Assembly: GCA_963674805.2 (NCBI GenBank) | Contig: CAXXNY010000026.1 | Location: 314,225 to 378,224, forward strand | Direction: 5' to 3' | DNA length: 64,000 nucleotides | Source of the DNA: CALMFG01 sp963674805 | GTDB lineage: Bacteria; Bacillota; Clostridia; Christensenellales; CALMFG01 | Shown here: in pieces, positions 21,349 to 29,567 of the stretch | Numbering within the stretch: position 1 is the stretch's first letter | How the letters are laid out: each line of letters opens with the position of its first letter | The notes under the pieces: generated by a model | What the model was told of the DNA's origin: nothing | The model's database searches: none | Seen by the model: only the letters and a program-made list of their open reading frames with translations | Made by a program: the position numbers and the translations under genes

Positions 21349-21373
21349 AAAAGAGGCGCTACGCCTCTTTTTT
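21347..21373. terminator. Terminator shared by the LUD gene and the zinc-ribbon gene
   Basis: AAAAGAGGCG, loop CTA, CGCCTCTTTT. The plus strand continues with more T and the minus strand ends in AAAAAAG to TTTTTT. It sits between two converging genes. Confidence 0.9.
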
Positions 21374-21378
21374 TATCA

Positions 21379-22530
21379 TTATCCGACATACCCGCCGCCG
21401 CCATTGGATGAAATCCATAGCGCAATCAGCGCCAGCACAGCCGCTCCGATTAAAATCGCCACAATCACCTTAAAGACGCTGATCGGCGACTTGCCCTGAA
21501 CTTCGCCCGTCTGGCCGTTGATATAGAAGTTGTACAGCTTGCCCCTGAACATGTACGCTGATATCCATACGGGCAGCAGCATGTGCTTATACGTTACATC
21601 ATTATAACTCGTGTTGATATTGATTGTACCCACAACATCCGCAGAACGGAGGATGATGACATTGATATCGTTTCTGATCCGCTGGCGAATCAAGTCCTTT
21701 GCACGTTCCCAGATTTTTTTAACGCCATTCTGGTACTTTTCCGCCGCAAAGCCCGCCAGATACTTCGGGTTATACAATGTCAGTTCTTTTAAGTTAAATG
21801 GCTGAATCGCCGCAATCATCGGCTGGTCAATCTTTCCGCTGTCATTGACCAAGACGTCATCAAAAAACTTATTATAATTCCCGGCAACCGGAAACCATCG
21901 AATTTTCTGAACCTGACGAGTCCGCATCTGCGGCCTGCCGTCTACCATGACAGTATAGCGCTGGGTCACATAATAGTAGTTCCCCGCCTGGCCGTTGTAA
22001 TCCGAATACGTTTGGGTGTCATATGTCCAGTACGGAATATAAACGCCCTTAAACGTCTTGTCCATCTGATAGTCGCGCTTTAACGCCCGCGGCGCCCAGA
22101 AGCGTTTTGATACCCAGGTCTTAAAGAAATCCTTGGCCCGCTTTTTATCAATCTTAAACGGAATTACCGATTCCGGTTTGATTCCCGGAAGTTCATCCGT
22201 ATCCACCACCTGCGGGCTGCCGCAAAAAGCGCACCGCGTGGAAATTTCGTTAAACTCCAATATGGTTTCGCCGCCGCAGTTGTTGCACCGGACCACACGG
22301 GTCTGCCCGCCCCAGTCTTGTGATGCGGATTCATCGACCGAAAAGAAATCTTTTTCTTCTATGGTTCCCCCTAAAGCCTCAATCGGATGCTCGCTGTTGC
22401 AGTATTCGCATTTCAGCATCTGGCTTTCGGGGTCAAAGACGGCCGTTCCGCCGCAGGACGGGCACTTAAAGCCTTCCGATTCCTGCACTTTCTTTTCGTC
22501 TTCCGGCGACCGAGTCTTATCTTCGCTCAT
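21379..22530 (-). CDS. Zinc-ribbon membrane protein (YdjG-like)
   Basis: The product has 383 residues. The N-terminus has a TFIIB-type zinc ribbon (FKCPSCGGTAVFDPESQMLKCEYCNS, residues about 22-45) and a second Cys4 ribbon (VRCNNCGGETILEFNEISTRCAFCGSP, about 80-105). A long middle domain is rich in Tyr and Trp (YIPYWTYDTQTYSDY). The C-terminal helix VIVAILIGAAVLALIALW anchors it. This order matches B. subtilis YdjG, which with YdjH recruits YdjI and PspA to stressed membranes. It follows the SPFH gene by 21 bases, the same pairing as in the ydj operon. Confidence 0.8.
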   Translation of the reverse strand: MSEDKTRSPEDEKKVQESEGFKCPSCGGTAVFDPESQMLKCEYCNSEHPIEALGGTIEEKDFFSVDESASQDWGGQTRVVRCNNCGGETILEFNEISTRCAFCGSPQVVDTDELPGIKPESVIPFKIDKKRAKDFFKTWVSKRFWAPRALKRDYQMDKTFKGVYIPYWTYDTQTYSDYNGQAGNYYYVTQRYTVMVDGRPQMRTRQVQKIRWFPVAGNYNKFFDDVLVNDSGKIDQPMIAAIQPFNLKELTLYNPKYLAGFAAEKYQNGVKKIWERAKDLIRQRIRNDINVIILRSADVVGTININTSYNDVTYKHMLLPVWISAYMFRGKLYNFYINGQTGEVQGKSPISVFKVIVAILIGAAVLALIALWISSNGGGGYVG

Positions 22531-22551
22531 GTCTGTTTCCCTTTCCCGTCA

Positions 22552-23601
22552 CTACTTCAGTTTTGCTCCGCATTCCGGGCAGAATTTCGCTGTGCCGTCG
22601 TGAGCGGCCCCGCATTGCGGACACGCAGCCGCGCCCTGTTTCGCGCCGCATTCCGGACAGTATTTGGTTCCCTTTGGAATCTGCGCACCGCATGCTGTGC
22701 ACGCAGTCGTTGCCGCAGCCGCACCCGATGTATTCTGCGCGTTATTATTAAACACGCCCGCCATCATGTTGCCCATCGCAGCGCCTGCGCCCATGCCGAC
22801 GCCCGCTCCGGCCAGTCCGCCGCCTTCGTTGTTTGCGGCGTCCTTAATTGCCTGCGCTGTCTGGAACTGTGCGAACTGCTGCATATCGCCGATAACGCCC
22901 ATCTGCGTCTTGGCATCCATCATCTTTTCGACTTCTTCCGGGACCGAAACGTTCTGGATATAAAACGAAGTTAACGCAAGGCCGAACTCATCGAATACCG
23001 GCGCAAACTTTTCTTTCGCCGCCTGGCTGAGCTCGTCATAATTTGCCGCCATATCCAAAAGCGGAATACCCGATTCCGCGAGCACATCGGACAAACGGGA
23101 TACCACCGCGTTTTTCAAATGCCCGGTAATATCAAAGGTGCTGTAAGAGGCACATGTGCCAAACACTTCTTTTAAGAAGGTGCCCGGATCTTCCACACGG
23201 AACGCATAGATGCCGTAGGAACGGACGCGTACCATGCCGAATTCTTTATCACGCATTGGTACCGGATTCGCCGTGCCGAATTTTTCATTTATAAACTGTT
23301 TGGTGCTGACAAAAAACACATCCACCTTAAACGGGGATTCGAATCCGTATTTCCAGGATTCAAGCTTGGTTAAGATCGGCATGTTCTTTGTGGTCAGCTC
23401 GTGCCGGCCTGGGCCGTATACATCCGCAATTACACCTTCATTCACCAGTACCGCCGCCTGCGATTCACGCACAGTCAGCTGTGCGCCGTTTTTGATCGCT
23501 TTATCTTCATCGGGAAACTTATAGACCAATGTATCGGTCGTATTGTCCGTCCACTCGATAACATCAATAAATTCACCTTTGATTAAATTACGAATTCCCA
23601 T
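22552..23601 (-). CDS. SPFH-domain protein with C-terminal zinc ribbons (YdjI-like)
   Basis: The product has 349 residues. The SPFH core spans about residues 20-240 (TVRESQAAVLVNEGVIADVYGPGRHELTTKN at the start). A Gly/Ala-rich linker follows (GGGLAGAGVGMGAGAAMGNMM). The end has two zinc ribbons, CTACGAQIPKGTKYCPECG and CPQCGAAHDGTAKFCPECG. This architecture is that of YdjI/virion-core-like SPFH proteins, which assemble on membranes. No pspA is in view. The partner at 21379 is on the same transcript. Confidence 0.88.
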   Translation of the reverse strand: MGIRNLIKGEFIDVIEWTDNTTDTLVYKFPDEDKAIKNGAQLTVRESQAAVLVNEGVIADVYGPGRHELTTKNMPILTKLESWKYGFESPFKVDVFFVSTKQFINEKFGTANPVPMRDKEFGMVRVRSYGIYAFRVEDPGTFLKEVFGTCASYSTFDITGHLKNAVVSRLSDVLAESGIPLLDMAANYDELSQAAKEKFAPVFDEFGLALTSFYIQNVSVPEEVEKMMDAKTQMGVIGDMQQFAQFQTAQAIKDAANNEGGGLAGAGVGMGAGAAMGNMMAGVFNNNAQNTSGAAAATTACTACGAQIPKGTKYCPECGAKQGAAACPQCGAAHDGTAKFCPECGAKLK

Positions 23602-23721
23602 TCGCCTGCCTCCTTGTTATCTTTTTTATAAAGATCATCACTGATCTTTTGATTTGTCACGTTTTTTTAATCATACCATATATTGATTTTGTTTTAAATT
23701 GATTTTGTTCGGATTTTGACA

Positions 23722-23746
23722 TAAAAAAAGCGCCGGTTAAGCGCTT
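23722..23746 (-). terminator. Terminator after the SEC-C gene
   Basis: On the minus strand AAGCGC, loop TTAACCG, GCGCTT followed by TTTTTT, directly after the stop at 23760. Confidence 0.85.
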
Positions 23747-23759
23747 GATTCGATTATTT

Positions 23760-24257
23760 TTAGTTTGCGCCGCAGCATTTTTTATACTTCTTGCCGCTGC
23801 CGCACGGACATGGGTCATTCCGCCCGATTTTATTGCTGACCGCCTGTTTGGATTCGCGCCATTCTTTTGCGATCTCTTTTCGCTTTTCTTCGGGCAGGAC
23901 GCCATCCCATTCATCCAGTTTATAAAGCCAGGACGCTTTGGCCTCCAGCATATTAAAATACAGTTTTTCATAATCAATCTCAAGTTTAAGCGGTGTACTA
24001 TCTTTCATTTTTTCGAGATTGAGTTCTTTTTTAAGCGAGGTATTAATACCGTCCAAGAATCCGGTAAACACCACTGCATTCATCCCAAACTCATCCGCTA
24101 GCGTCGACAGTTTGCCTTCGTAGACGGTCTCGCTGTTCGCCAGTATCTTCCGGTAGTTCTCTTTTTCGGCTTCAAAATAAGTATTCCAAAATTCCTTCTG
24201 CTCTTTTGGTTCCCGCTCCTGTTCGCAAGCCGCCTGCCATTCAGAAAATAAACTCAT
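23760..24257 (-). CDS. SEC-C motif protein
   Basis: The product has 165 residues, mostly helical and acidic. It ends with KIGRNDPCPCGSGKKYKKCCG, the SEC-C zinc-binding motif (CxCx8CC) known from the SecA C-terminus and from stand-alone proteins. The N-terminal 130 residues match the family of small SEC-C proteins of unknown function in Clostridia. It begins ten bases after icd and is probably cotranscribed with it. Confidence 0.85.
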   Translation of the reverse strand: MSLFSEWQAACEQEREPKEQKEFWNTYFEAEKENYRKILANSETVYEGKLSTLADEFGMNAVVFTGFLDGINTSLKKELNLEKMKDSTPLKLEIDYEKLYFNMLEAKASWLYKLDEWDGVLPEEKRKEIAKEWRESKQAVSNKIGRNDPCPCGSGKKYKKCCGAN

Positions 24258-24266
24258 CCGGTTCTC

Positions 24267-25475
24267 CTACATCATTTCTTTTAACGTAATACCGACTTCT
24301 TTGATAAAGGATTCGGTATCCATTTCAATTTTGTTTTCCGCAACCGACAGCATTGCCAGGTCTTTTGTCATCATACCGCTTTCGATCGTATTGATTGATG
24401 CGGTTTCCAGTTTGTCGGCAAAATCCATCAGTTCCTGATTGCCGTCCAGTTCGCCGCGTTTTCTCAATGCGCCGCTCCATGCAAACAATGTCGCCATGCT
24501 GTTGGTGGATGTCTTTTCGCCTTTTAAGTGGCGGTAATAATGGCGTGTCACCGTGCCGTGCGCCGCCTCATATTCAAAGCATCCGTCCGGCGATACCAAT
24601 ACCGATGTCATCATCGCGAGACTGCCGTATGCGGTTGCGACCATATCGCTCATCACGTCGCCGTCATAATTCATGCAAGCCCAGATGAATCCGCCCTGGG
24701 AACGAATTACGCGCGCTACCGCGTCATCAATTAAAGTATAGAAATACTCAATGCCAGCCTTTTCAAAGCGGTCTTTATACCGTTCATCAAAGATTTCCTG
24801 GAAGATATCTTTAAAGCGGTGGTGGTACTGCTTAGAAATCGTATCCTTTGTCGCAAACCATAAATCCTGTTTGGTGGACAGCGCATACTCAAAGCAGCTG
24901 ACCGCAAAGCTCGTAATGGACTTATCCGTGTTATACATGCCTCTGACCACGCCGCCCATTTTATCGAAGTCTGCGATATGAATCCGCTGTTCGCCCTCTT
25001 TGGTGGTAATGACGATTTCAGCCTTGCCTTCGCCTTCCAAAACCGTTTCCATTGCATTATAGATATCACCGAATGCATGCCTTGCGATCGTGATTGGTTT
25101 CTCCCATGTCCGGACCGTCGGAAAAATTCCCTTAATCAGGATCGGAGCACGGAAAACGGTTCCGTCCAGAATCTCTCTGATTGTCCCGTTCGGGCTGCGC
25201 CACATTTCCTTCAAGCCATATTCTTCAACGCGCTGCGCGTTTGGCGTAATCGTTGCGCACTTAACGCCGACGCCTAATTTGCGGATAGCTTCCCCCGCTT
25301 CCGTCGTTACGCGGTCATCGGTCTCGTTTCTGACCATCAGTCCAAGGTCATAATATTCTGTTTTTAAATCGACATACGGCTCGATCAGATGATCTTTGAT
25401 CATCTTCCAAAGAATACGTGTCATCTCATCGCCGTTCATCTCGACCAGCGGCACAGTCATTTCAATTTTCTTCAT
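24267..25475 (-). CDS. icd: Isocitrate dehydrogenase (NADP+)
   Basis: The enzyme oxidatively decarboxylates isocitrate to 2-oxoglutarate. The eukaryote-like (type II) sequence starts MTVPLVEMNGDEMTRILWKMIKDHLI. CATITPNAQRVEEYGLKEMWRSPNGTIREILDGTVFRAPI holds the substrate Ser and Arg residues. DDAVARVIRSQGGFIWACMNYDGDVMSD holds the metal Asp residues. FEYEAAHGTVTRHYYRHLKG lies in the coenzyme site. The length of 402 residues fits this subtype, not the 416-residue E. coli type. No citrate synthase or aconitase gene is adjacent. Confidence 0.95.
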   Translation of the reverse strand: MKKIEMTVPLVEMNGDEMTRILWKMIKDHLIEPYVDLKTEYYDLGLMVRNETDDRVTTEAGEAIRKLGVGVKCATITPNAQRVEEYGLKEMWRSPNGTIREILDGTVFRAPILIKGIFPTVRTWEKPITIARHAFGDIYNAMETVLEGEGKAEIVITTKEGEQRIHIADFDKMGGVVRGMYNTDKSITSFAVSCFEYALSTKQDLWFATKDTISKQYHHRFKDIFQEIFDERYKDRFEKAGIEYFYTLIDDAVARVIRSQGGFIWACMNYDGDVMSDMVATAYGSLAMMTSVLVSPDGCFEYEAAHGTVTRHYYRHLKGEKTSTNSMATLFAWSGALRKRGELDGNQELMDFADKLETASINTIESGMMTKDLAMLSVAENKIEMDTESFIKEVGITLKEMM

Positions 25476-25621
25476 TCAATACCTGCTCCTGTCTTAATCA
25501 AAATCATTTTATATAAAAGTCGTTTTTTCATCCTCAACGGTTACCTATTTTAAGCGAAAAACGCCTAAAATACAAGGTATTTTTTATGTATAAAGCCGTG
25601 TTATGCGTAAAACCGCGCAAA

Positions 25622-25658
25622 ATAAAAAGCCCTTCCGCTAGTGATTACGGAAGGGCGT
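25622..25658 (-). terminator. Terminator after the sigma-membrane protein pair
   Basis: On the minus strand GCCCTTCCG pairs with CGGAAGGGC around a ten-base loop, followed by TTTTTATTTT. Confidence 0.9.
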
Positions 25659-25667
25659 CTTGCCGCG

Positions 25668-26066
25668 TTATTCGTCTGCGTTTTCTTTGTCCATAAAATC
25701 TTTAAAGCTTTTTTTGCCTTTTGTTTCCCACCACTCGTCATACGATTTATCAAATTCTTCATCAAACTCGCGGTTGAATTCCTTGCTGAATTCTTTTTTG
25801 ATTTCGGAACGCACAGGCTTATCATTATCGTCGCAGCTCTTATGCCCGCTGCCAAACCCGCCGAGCAGCAAGCGGCCAAGAACCGCAAGCCCGAGACCCT
25901 GCCAGTATGTAATGGTCGCCAGCCCGAACAGAACCGGCACCAGCCAATTCCACAGCCACATAATGGCGAAGGACGCAACCACTAAGAATGCGATACCGCC
26001 GATAATCATTCCGATAATCCCAAAGGTCTTTTTCACCTTGCTTTTTACACGTTTTTTATAACTCAT
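25668..26066 (-). CDS. Small two-helix membrane protein with acidic tail, candidate sigma partner
   Basis: The product has about 132 residues. A Lys-rich N-terminus (SYKKRVKSKVKK) is followed by helices at about 15-37 and 43-72, including LWNWLVPVLFGLATITYWQ. That motif recurs in small bacterial membrane proteins. The last 55 residues are highly charged and Glu/Asp/Lys-rich (EFSKEFNREFDEEFDKSYDEW). Two ATG codons overlap; the second has the better distance from AGGAGG. It lies 8-11 bases after the ECF sigma gene, so it may regulate or be regulated by it. It is not a recognisable anti-sigma. Confidence 0.75.
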   Translation of the reverse strand: MSYKKRVKSKVKKTFGIIGMIIGGIAFLVVASFAIMWLWNWLVPVLFGLATITYWQGLGLAVLGRLLLGGFGSGHKSCDDNDKPVRSEIKKEFSKEFNREFDEEFDKSYDEWWETKGKKSFKDFMDKENADE

Positions 26067-26077
26067 CATGCTTCCTC

Positions 26078-26575
26078 CTATTCCTTCATATAATCGTCAA
26101 ATTCTGCTTTAAGCTTTTTTACCGCGCGGTTTTTTCGCGAAAGCAGTGTTCCGACCGGCTCTCCCGTTTCCTCGCTTAATGCTTTGAACGAGCGCCCTTT
26201 CAGTACGGTTTCCACCAGGACGTAGCGGGACTTTTCGTCCAGCCGCAAAATCGCCGCCCTGAGTTCCTCCTTTGCCTCCGACAACAAAACCGGCGTTTCC
26301 GTTGTTTTTGTTTCGGGCTTTTCCAGCGTTTCAACCGGCACTTCACGGGACTGTTTTTTAAAATAATCTTTCGCCGTGTTGGAAAGCGACCGCTTGATAT
26401 ACGCAACAAACTGGTCGATGGCCTGGATGTCATTCCCTTTATAGATGAATTTCATCGCCGTTTGCTGAATGATGTCTTCCGCGTCGTATTCACTGATGCT
26501 TTTAAACTGGTGCATTAAATACCGCTTATATCCGTTGAATCCGCTGATTAATGCATCCGCCAGAGAACTCGCCAC
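26078..26575 (-). CDS. RNA polymerase ECF-type sigma factor
   Basis: The product has 165 residues. Region 2 covers about residues 10-75 (YRKLMH-like start, DIIQQTAMKFIYKG, FVAYIKRSLSNTAKDYFKK). A short linker rich in Pro, Glu and Thr follows. Region 4 spans about 105-160 (LRLDEKSRYVLVETVLKGRSFKALSEETGEPVGTLLSRKNRAVKKLK) with a clear helix-turn-helix. The linked small membrane protein downstream is the usual place for a regulator. Its target promoters cannot be predicted from the window. Confidence 0.88.
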   Translation of the reverse strand: MASSLADALISGFNGYKRYLMHQFKSISEYDAEDIIQQTAMKFIYKGNDIQAIDQFVAYIKRSLSNTAKDYFKKQSREVPVETLEKPETKTTETPVLLSEAKEELRAAILRLDEKSRYVLVETVLKGRSFKALSEETGEPVGTLLSRKNRAVKKLKAEFDDYMKE

Positions 26576-26716
26576 CGTGCCGCCTCCTTTCCGGTTGTTT
26601 CCGCTGTTTCATTGCACCCTATAGACGATTGGGAATGAAGATTATTGCATGATTTCTCAAAAAAAACAAAGAAGCCCTTAAATAAGCGCTCCATTTGTCC
26701 ATATTTTCATTGTTTA

Positions 26717-27058
26717 TTACGCCATTTTTTCTGCCATGTTATAGACAAGCGGCACTTTTGCGATCGAGCCGTTAACCGCGGTGATGATACAGAATAATGT
26801 AATCAGCACCCATGCGGTCGTGGTGAACCATCTTAAAAGCAGCATGAATCCGTGCATAAACGGAATCAGTCCGATCAGCGAAAAAACGCTGTATACGACA
26901 ATCCACGCAATGCCCAGCCAGATTGACTGCCACGCATGCAGTTTGACGGTACGGTTATTCGTATTAGAGATTGCGAGCACGATTATGCCGGAAATAATTG
27001 ATAAAACATAGGCAAACCAAGACGCATCCTTATCGCTCATTCCTGAGTTTGTCGCCAT
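26717..27058 (-). CDS. DUF4870/Tic20-like small membrane protein
   Basis: The product has 113 residues with three or four membrane helices (FAYVLSIISGIIVLAI, SIWLGIAWIVVYSVFSLIGLI, AWVLITLFCIITAV). The segment VKLHAWQSIWLGI is the hallmark of the DUF4870 family (..FHAxQai..). No function is known for the bacterial members. It is a single gene with AT-rich DNA upstream. Confidence 0.8.
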   Translation of the reverse strand: MATNSGMSDKDASWFAYVLSIISGIIVLAISNTNNRTVKLHAWQSIWLGIAWIVVYSVFSLIGLIPFMHGFMLLLRWFTTTAWVLITLFCIITAVNGSIAKVPLVYNMAEKMA

Positions 27059-27132
27059 TCTTTTACCTCCTCTTTATATAATGTTATCTTTATTAATTAT
27101 TATAATATATTTTCTATTCGCTGAAAAGCCGG

Positions 27133-27591
27133 TTATCTGAACCACAGCCACATAATATATGCGTTTTCACGGTTATCGGCGTAATATGCCTTCCGCTGGC
27201 CTTCGATTTGAAACCCGAAGCGCTCATACATCCGGATTGCCGCTGTATTGGAGATACGTACTTCCAGCGTCGCACCCTCGCACCGCAATTGTTCGGCATG
27301 TTTGAGCATGGCGCTTAACAGCATGCCGCCGATTCCCTTTTGGCGGTATCCCGGCAGCACCGCGATATTGGTAATATGCGCTTCGCTGACCATGGCATAC
27401 ATGCCGCCGAATCCGACAGTCTTTCCGTCATTGTCCTTCGCGACAAAATAGGCGGTGTTTGCCTTGCCTGCCACATCATCATATATGGCCTCAAAAGACC
27501 ATGGTGTTTTAAAACAGGCCTGTTCAATTCGGGCAATATCCGCCGCATCGTCGGCGTACGCCCTTAAAACCCTATACGATGCCGCCGCCAT
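27133..27591 (-). CDS. rimI: Ribosomal protein S18 alanine N-acetyltransferase
   Basis: This GNAT-fold enzyme uses acetyl-CoA on protein N-termini. CFKTPWSFEAIYDDV near residue 28, then ITNIAVLPGYRQKGIGGMLLSAMLKHA (acetyl-CoA loop, Q/RxxGxG/A), LEVRISNTAAIRMYERFGFQIEGQRKAYYADNRENAYIMWL are classical RimI segments. The start overlaps tsaB by 20 bases. The tsaE-tsaB-rimI order is common in Bacillota, usually followed by tsaD, which is not in this window. Confidence 0.93.
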   Translation of the reverse strand: MAAASYRVLRAYADDAADIARIEQACFKTPWSFEAIYDDVAGKANTAYFVAKDNDGKTVGFGGMYAMVSEAHITNIAVLPGYRQKGIGGMLLSAMLKHAEQLRCEGATLEVRISNTAAIRMYERFGFQIEGQRKAYYADNRENAYIMWLWFR

Positions 27592-28276
27592 TTTGGTTTT
27601 TCATCCGTTCTGCCTGTGACTTGCGGTGATAATAGGGCATTAAATCATACACCGAGGTGAACTCCCCTATATCCGCTTTGGCCTTTGCCGCCTTTAATAC
27701 TCCGCCCGCGTTTTGCAGCATATCCGGCTTCGGCATAAACACTGCACGGCTACCGAGATTTGTTACAACCACATCGCGGTACCTGTCAGCGCCGTCACCG
27801 ATCACGCAAATATCGCCTTCAGGCAGTGTTTTTAAGAACACGTCTAACTTATCCGCGCTGTATTCACGTATACGTGTGATGCTGTCTTTGTTATTTTCAT
27901 AAACCGAAAAATAACTTTCCGTGCGCCGCGCATCAATCATCGGACAAATAATCCCCTGATATGGCAGCGCCTGATAAGCCAGCGCATCCAGCGTATTGAC
28001 CGCGATGCACGGTTTTTCGCCTGTCATTGCAAGGCCCTTTACCGTACAGACGCCGATGCGGATACCGGTGAATGAGCCGGGACCGATATTCACCGCAAAC
28101 GCATCAATATCACCGACTGATATATCCGCCAGTTTTAAACATGCGTCCACCATCGGCATCAAATTCACTGAATGGGTATTCTTGTCATGCAGTGATAGTT
28201 CGGCGGTCATCACTCCGTCGTCCAGAATGCCTGCAGAGCAGACATCACCGGTGGTATCCAGCCCCAGAATCCTCAT
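27572..28276 (-). CDS. tsaB: tRNA threonylcarbamoyladenosine biosynthesis protein TsaB
   Basis: This is the inactive ASKHA-fold partner of TsaD in the complex that installs t6A at position 37 of ANN-decoding tRNAs. ILGLDTTGDVCSAGILDDG, VNIGPGSFTGIRIGVCTVKGLAM and ICPMIDARRTESYFSVYE are typical. The length of 234 residues is normal. It overlaps tsaE by four bases (ATGA) and rimI by 20, so the three are translationally coupled. Confidence 0.95.
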   Translation of the reverse strand: MRILGLDTTGDVCSAGILDDGVMTAELSLHDKNTHSVNLMPMVDACLKLADISVGDIDAFAVNIGPGSFTGIRIGVCTVKGLAMTGEKPCIAVNTLDALAYQALPYQGIICPMIDARRTESYFSVYENNKDSITRIREYSADKLDVFLKTLPEGDICVIGDGADRYRDVVVTNLGSRAVFMPKPDMLQNAGGVLKAAKAKADIGEFTSVYDLMPYYHRKSQAERMKNQNGGGIV

Positions 28277-28692
28277 ATGTCTTCCTTTATCTCTCGCGTT
28301 AAAACGCGCTGATTATCGTTTTCTCCCCGTGTCATGCGTATCCGTATCGTCCCTGTAGGCAGCAGGTCTTCCGCCCGCTCGGCCCACTCAATCACGGATA
28401 TGGCGTTACCGCTGATCAGCTCTTCAAAGCCGATCTCTTCCAGTTCATCGGGCTCCCCAATCCGGTAAATATCAAAATGGTTTAAGCCCGGATACTGGCG
28501 CAGCAATGTAAATGTCGGGCTTAATATCATATCATCAATACCAAGCCCGGCCGCAATTCCTTTAACCAGCACCGTCTTTCCCATTCCCAATCCGCCATAA
28601 AGCGCCACGACCTGACCGGGATTCAGTTCTCCGACAAGTTTTCGGCCGAGCTGAAGCGTTTCGGTTTCACTGTTTGTGATATATTGTTCCAT
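28273..28692 (-). CDS. tsaE: tRNA threonylcarbamoyladenosine biosynthesis ATPase TsaE
   Basis: This small P-loop ATPase drives turnover of the TsaBDE complex. Walker A is YGGLGMGKTVLVKGIAAGLG. SPTFTLLRQYPGLNHFDIYRI and FEELISGNAISVIEWAERAEDLLP are family motifs. The product has 139 residues and is first in its operon. About 70 bases separate it from ribU upstream on the same strand. Confidence 0.95.
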   Translation of the reverse strand: MEQYITNSETETLQLGRKLVGELNPGQVVALYGGLGMGKTVLVKGIAAGLGIDDMILSPTFTLLRQYPGLNHFDIYRIGEPDELEEIGFEELISGNAISVIEWAERAEDLLPTGTIRIRMTRGENDNQRVLTREIKEDI

Positions 28693-28761
28693 CGCTTTGT
28701 CTTTCTCTTTTTGTTATCCCATTATATCACGCGGTGCAGTGAATCAAAAATGGTTTTGTGT

Positions 28762-29295
28762 TTATTTGTGCAGCAGTTTCGATAAAAACGGATAAATCAG
28801 GAATACCAGAACTGCATTCATCAGGCACTTAATCGCCGTCACCGGCACAGCACCTGAAACAATATAGGTCCAGACATTTTCCATTGCCGGGAAATACAGC
28901 GGAATAAATACGTAATAGTTCAGCACCGCCGACATGCCGCAGGCCAGCACGATGCCGATCAGCATCCCGATAATCGCGATCTTCCTTGACTTCCGCATGC
29001 GGTACATCCAGAGCGCAGGCAATGCAAATGAAACCCCCAATAAGAAGTTTGCAAGTTCGCCGACGCCGCCTGTCGCGCCTTTTGCGATAAAATGCAGGAT
29101 ATTCTTGATAAACTCAATTAATACGCCTGCCAGGGGTCCTAACGCAAATCCGCCCAATAAAACCGGCACTTCGCTGAAGTCCGCCATCAGCCATGGGAAA
29201 GCCGGAAAAATAGGAAATTCGAATAAATAGATGACAAATGCCAGCGCCGATAATATACCGACTTTTACCGTTGTGTTAAGTGATTGGTTTTTCAT
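28762..29295 (-). CDS. ribU: Riboflavin ECF transporter S component
   Basis: This membrane-embedded vitamin-binding subunit works with a shared EcfA/A'/T module, which is not in this window. About six helices are visible. VKVGILSALAFVIYLFEFPIFPAFPWLMADFSEVPVLLGGFALGPLAGVLIEFIKNILH is diagnostic of RibU, including the FPAFPWL segment. The product has 177 residues from the ATG at 29295, which has GAGGG upstream; an ATG at 29316 is less well placed. The FMN riboswitch upstream supports the riboflavin assignment. Confidence 0.92.
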   Translation of the reverse strand: MKNQSLNTTVKVGILSALAFVIYLFEFPIFPAFPWLMADFSEVPVLLGGFALGPLAGVLIEFIKNILHFIAKGATGGVGELANFLLGVSFALPALWMYRMRKSRKIAIIGMLIGIVLACGMSAVLNYYVFIPLYFPAMENVWTYIVSGAVPVTAIKCLMNAVLVFLIYPFLSKLLHK

Positions 29296-29365
29296 AGTTC
29301 CCTCTGCCGTATTCATGTTACGGCATACCTTTCAAGAATTTTGAACCCAACACCTTCATTTTGAA

Positions 29366-29396
29366 AGAAAAAGCCCCCGGCAAACACCAGGGGCAG
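29366..29396 (-). terminator. FMN riboswitch terminator
   Basis: On the minus strand GCCCC, a ten-base loop, GGGGGC followed by TTTTTCTTT. It lies between the FMN aptamer and ribU, as in a transcription-terminating riboswitch. Confidence 0.88.
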
Positions 29397-29408
29397 AATA
29401 CGTCTTAT

Positions 29409-29530
29409 CGCGTTCTTCTTCCATCCAGACTTTACTGTCGGCCATGGAATTTCACCATGTCAGCGTGTGACCGCTCGCGGGCTTTAACCGCCGGTACGGG
29501 AATTGCACCCGACCCCGAAGATATTGATTT
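29409..29530 (-). ncRNA. FMN riboswitch (RFN element)
   Basis: The minus strand shows the RFN blocks in order. These are ATCTTCGGGGTCGGGTG, AATTCCCG, ACCGGCGGTTAAAGCCCGCGAGC, a side hairpin, GGTGAAATTCC, GCCGACAGTAAAGTCTGGATG and GAAGAAGAA. FMN binding should terminate transcription before ribU. The aptamer begins only about 27 bases beyond the stop of the P-type ATPase gene. Confidence 0.96.
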
Positions 29531-29538
29531 TCGCGCCT

Positions 29539-29567
29539 ATTATGTCATAAATCCACCTAAATTTCAA
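29539..29567 (-). promoter_or_regulatory. Promoter of the FMN riboswitch, overlapping the ATPase stop
   Basis: On the minus strand TTGAAA (29567-29562) and CATAAT (29544-29539) are 17 bases apart. The -35 box lies inside the last codons of the upstream ATPase gene (stop at 29557). Confidence 0.7.
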
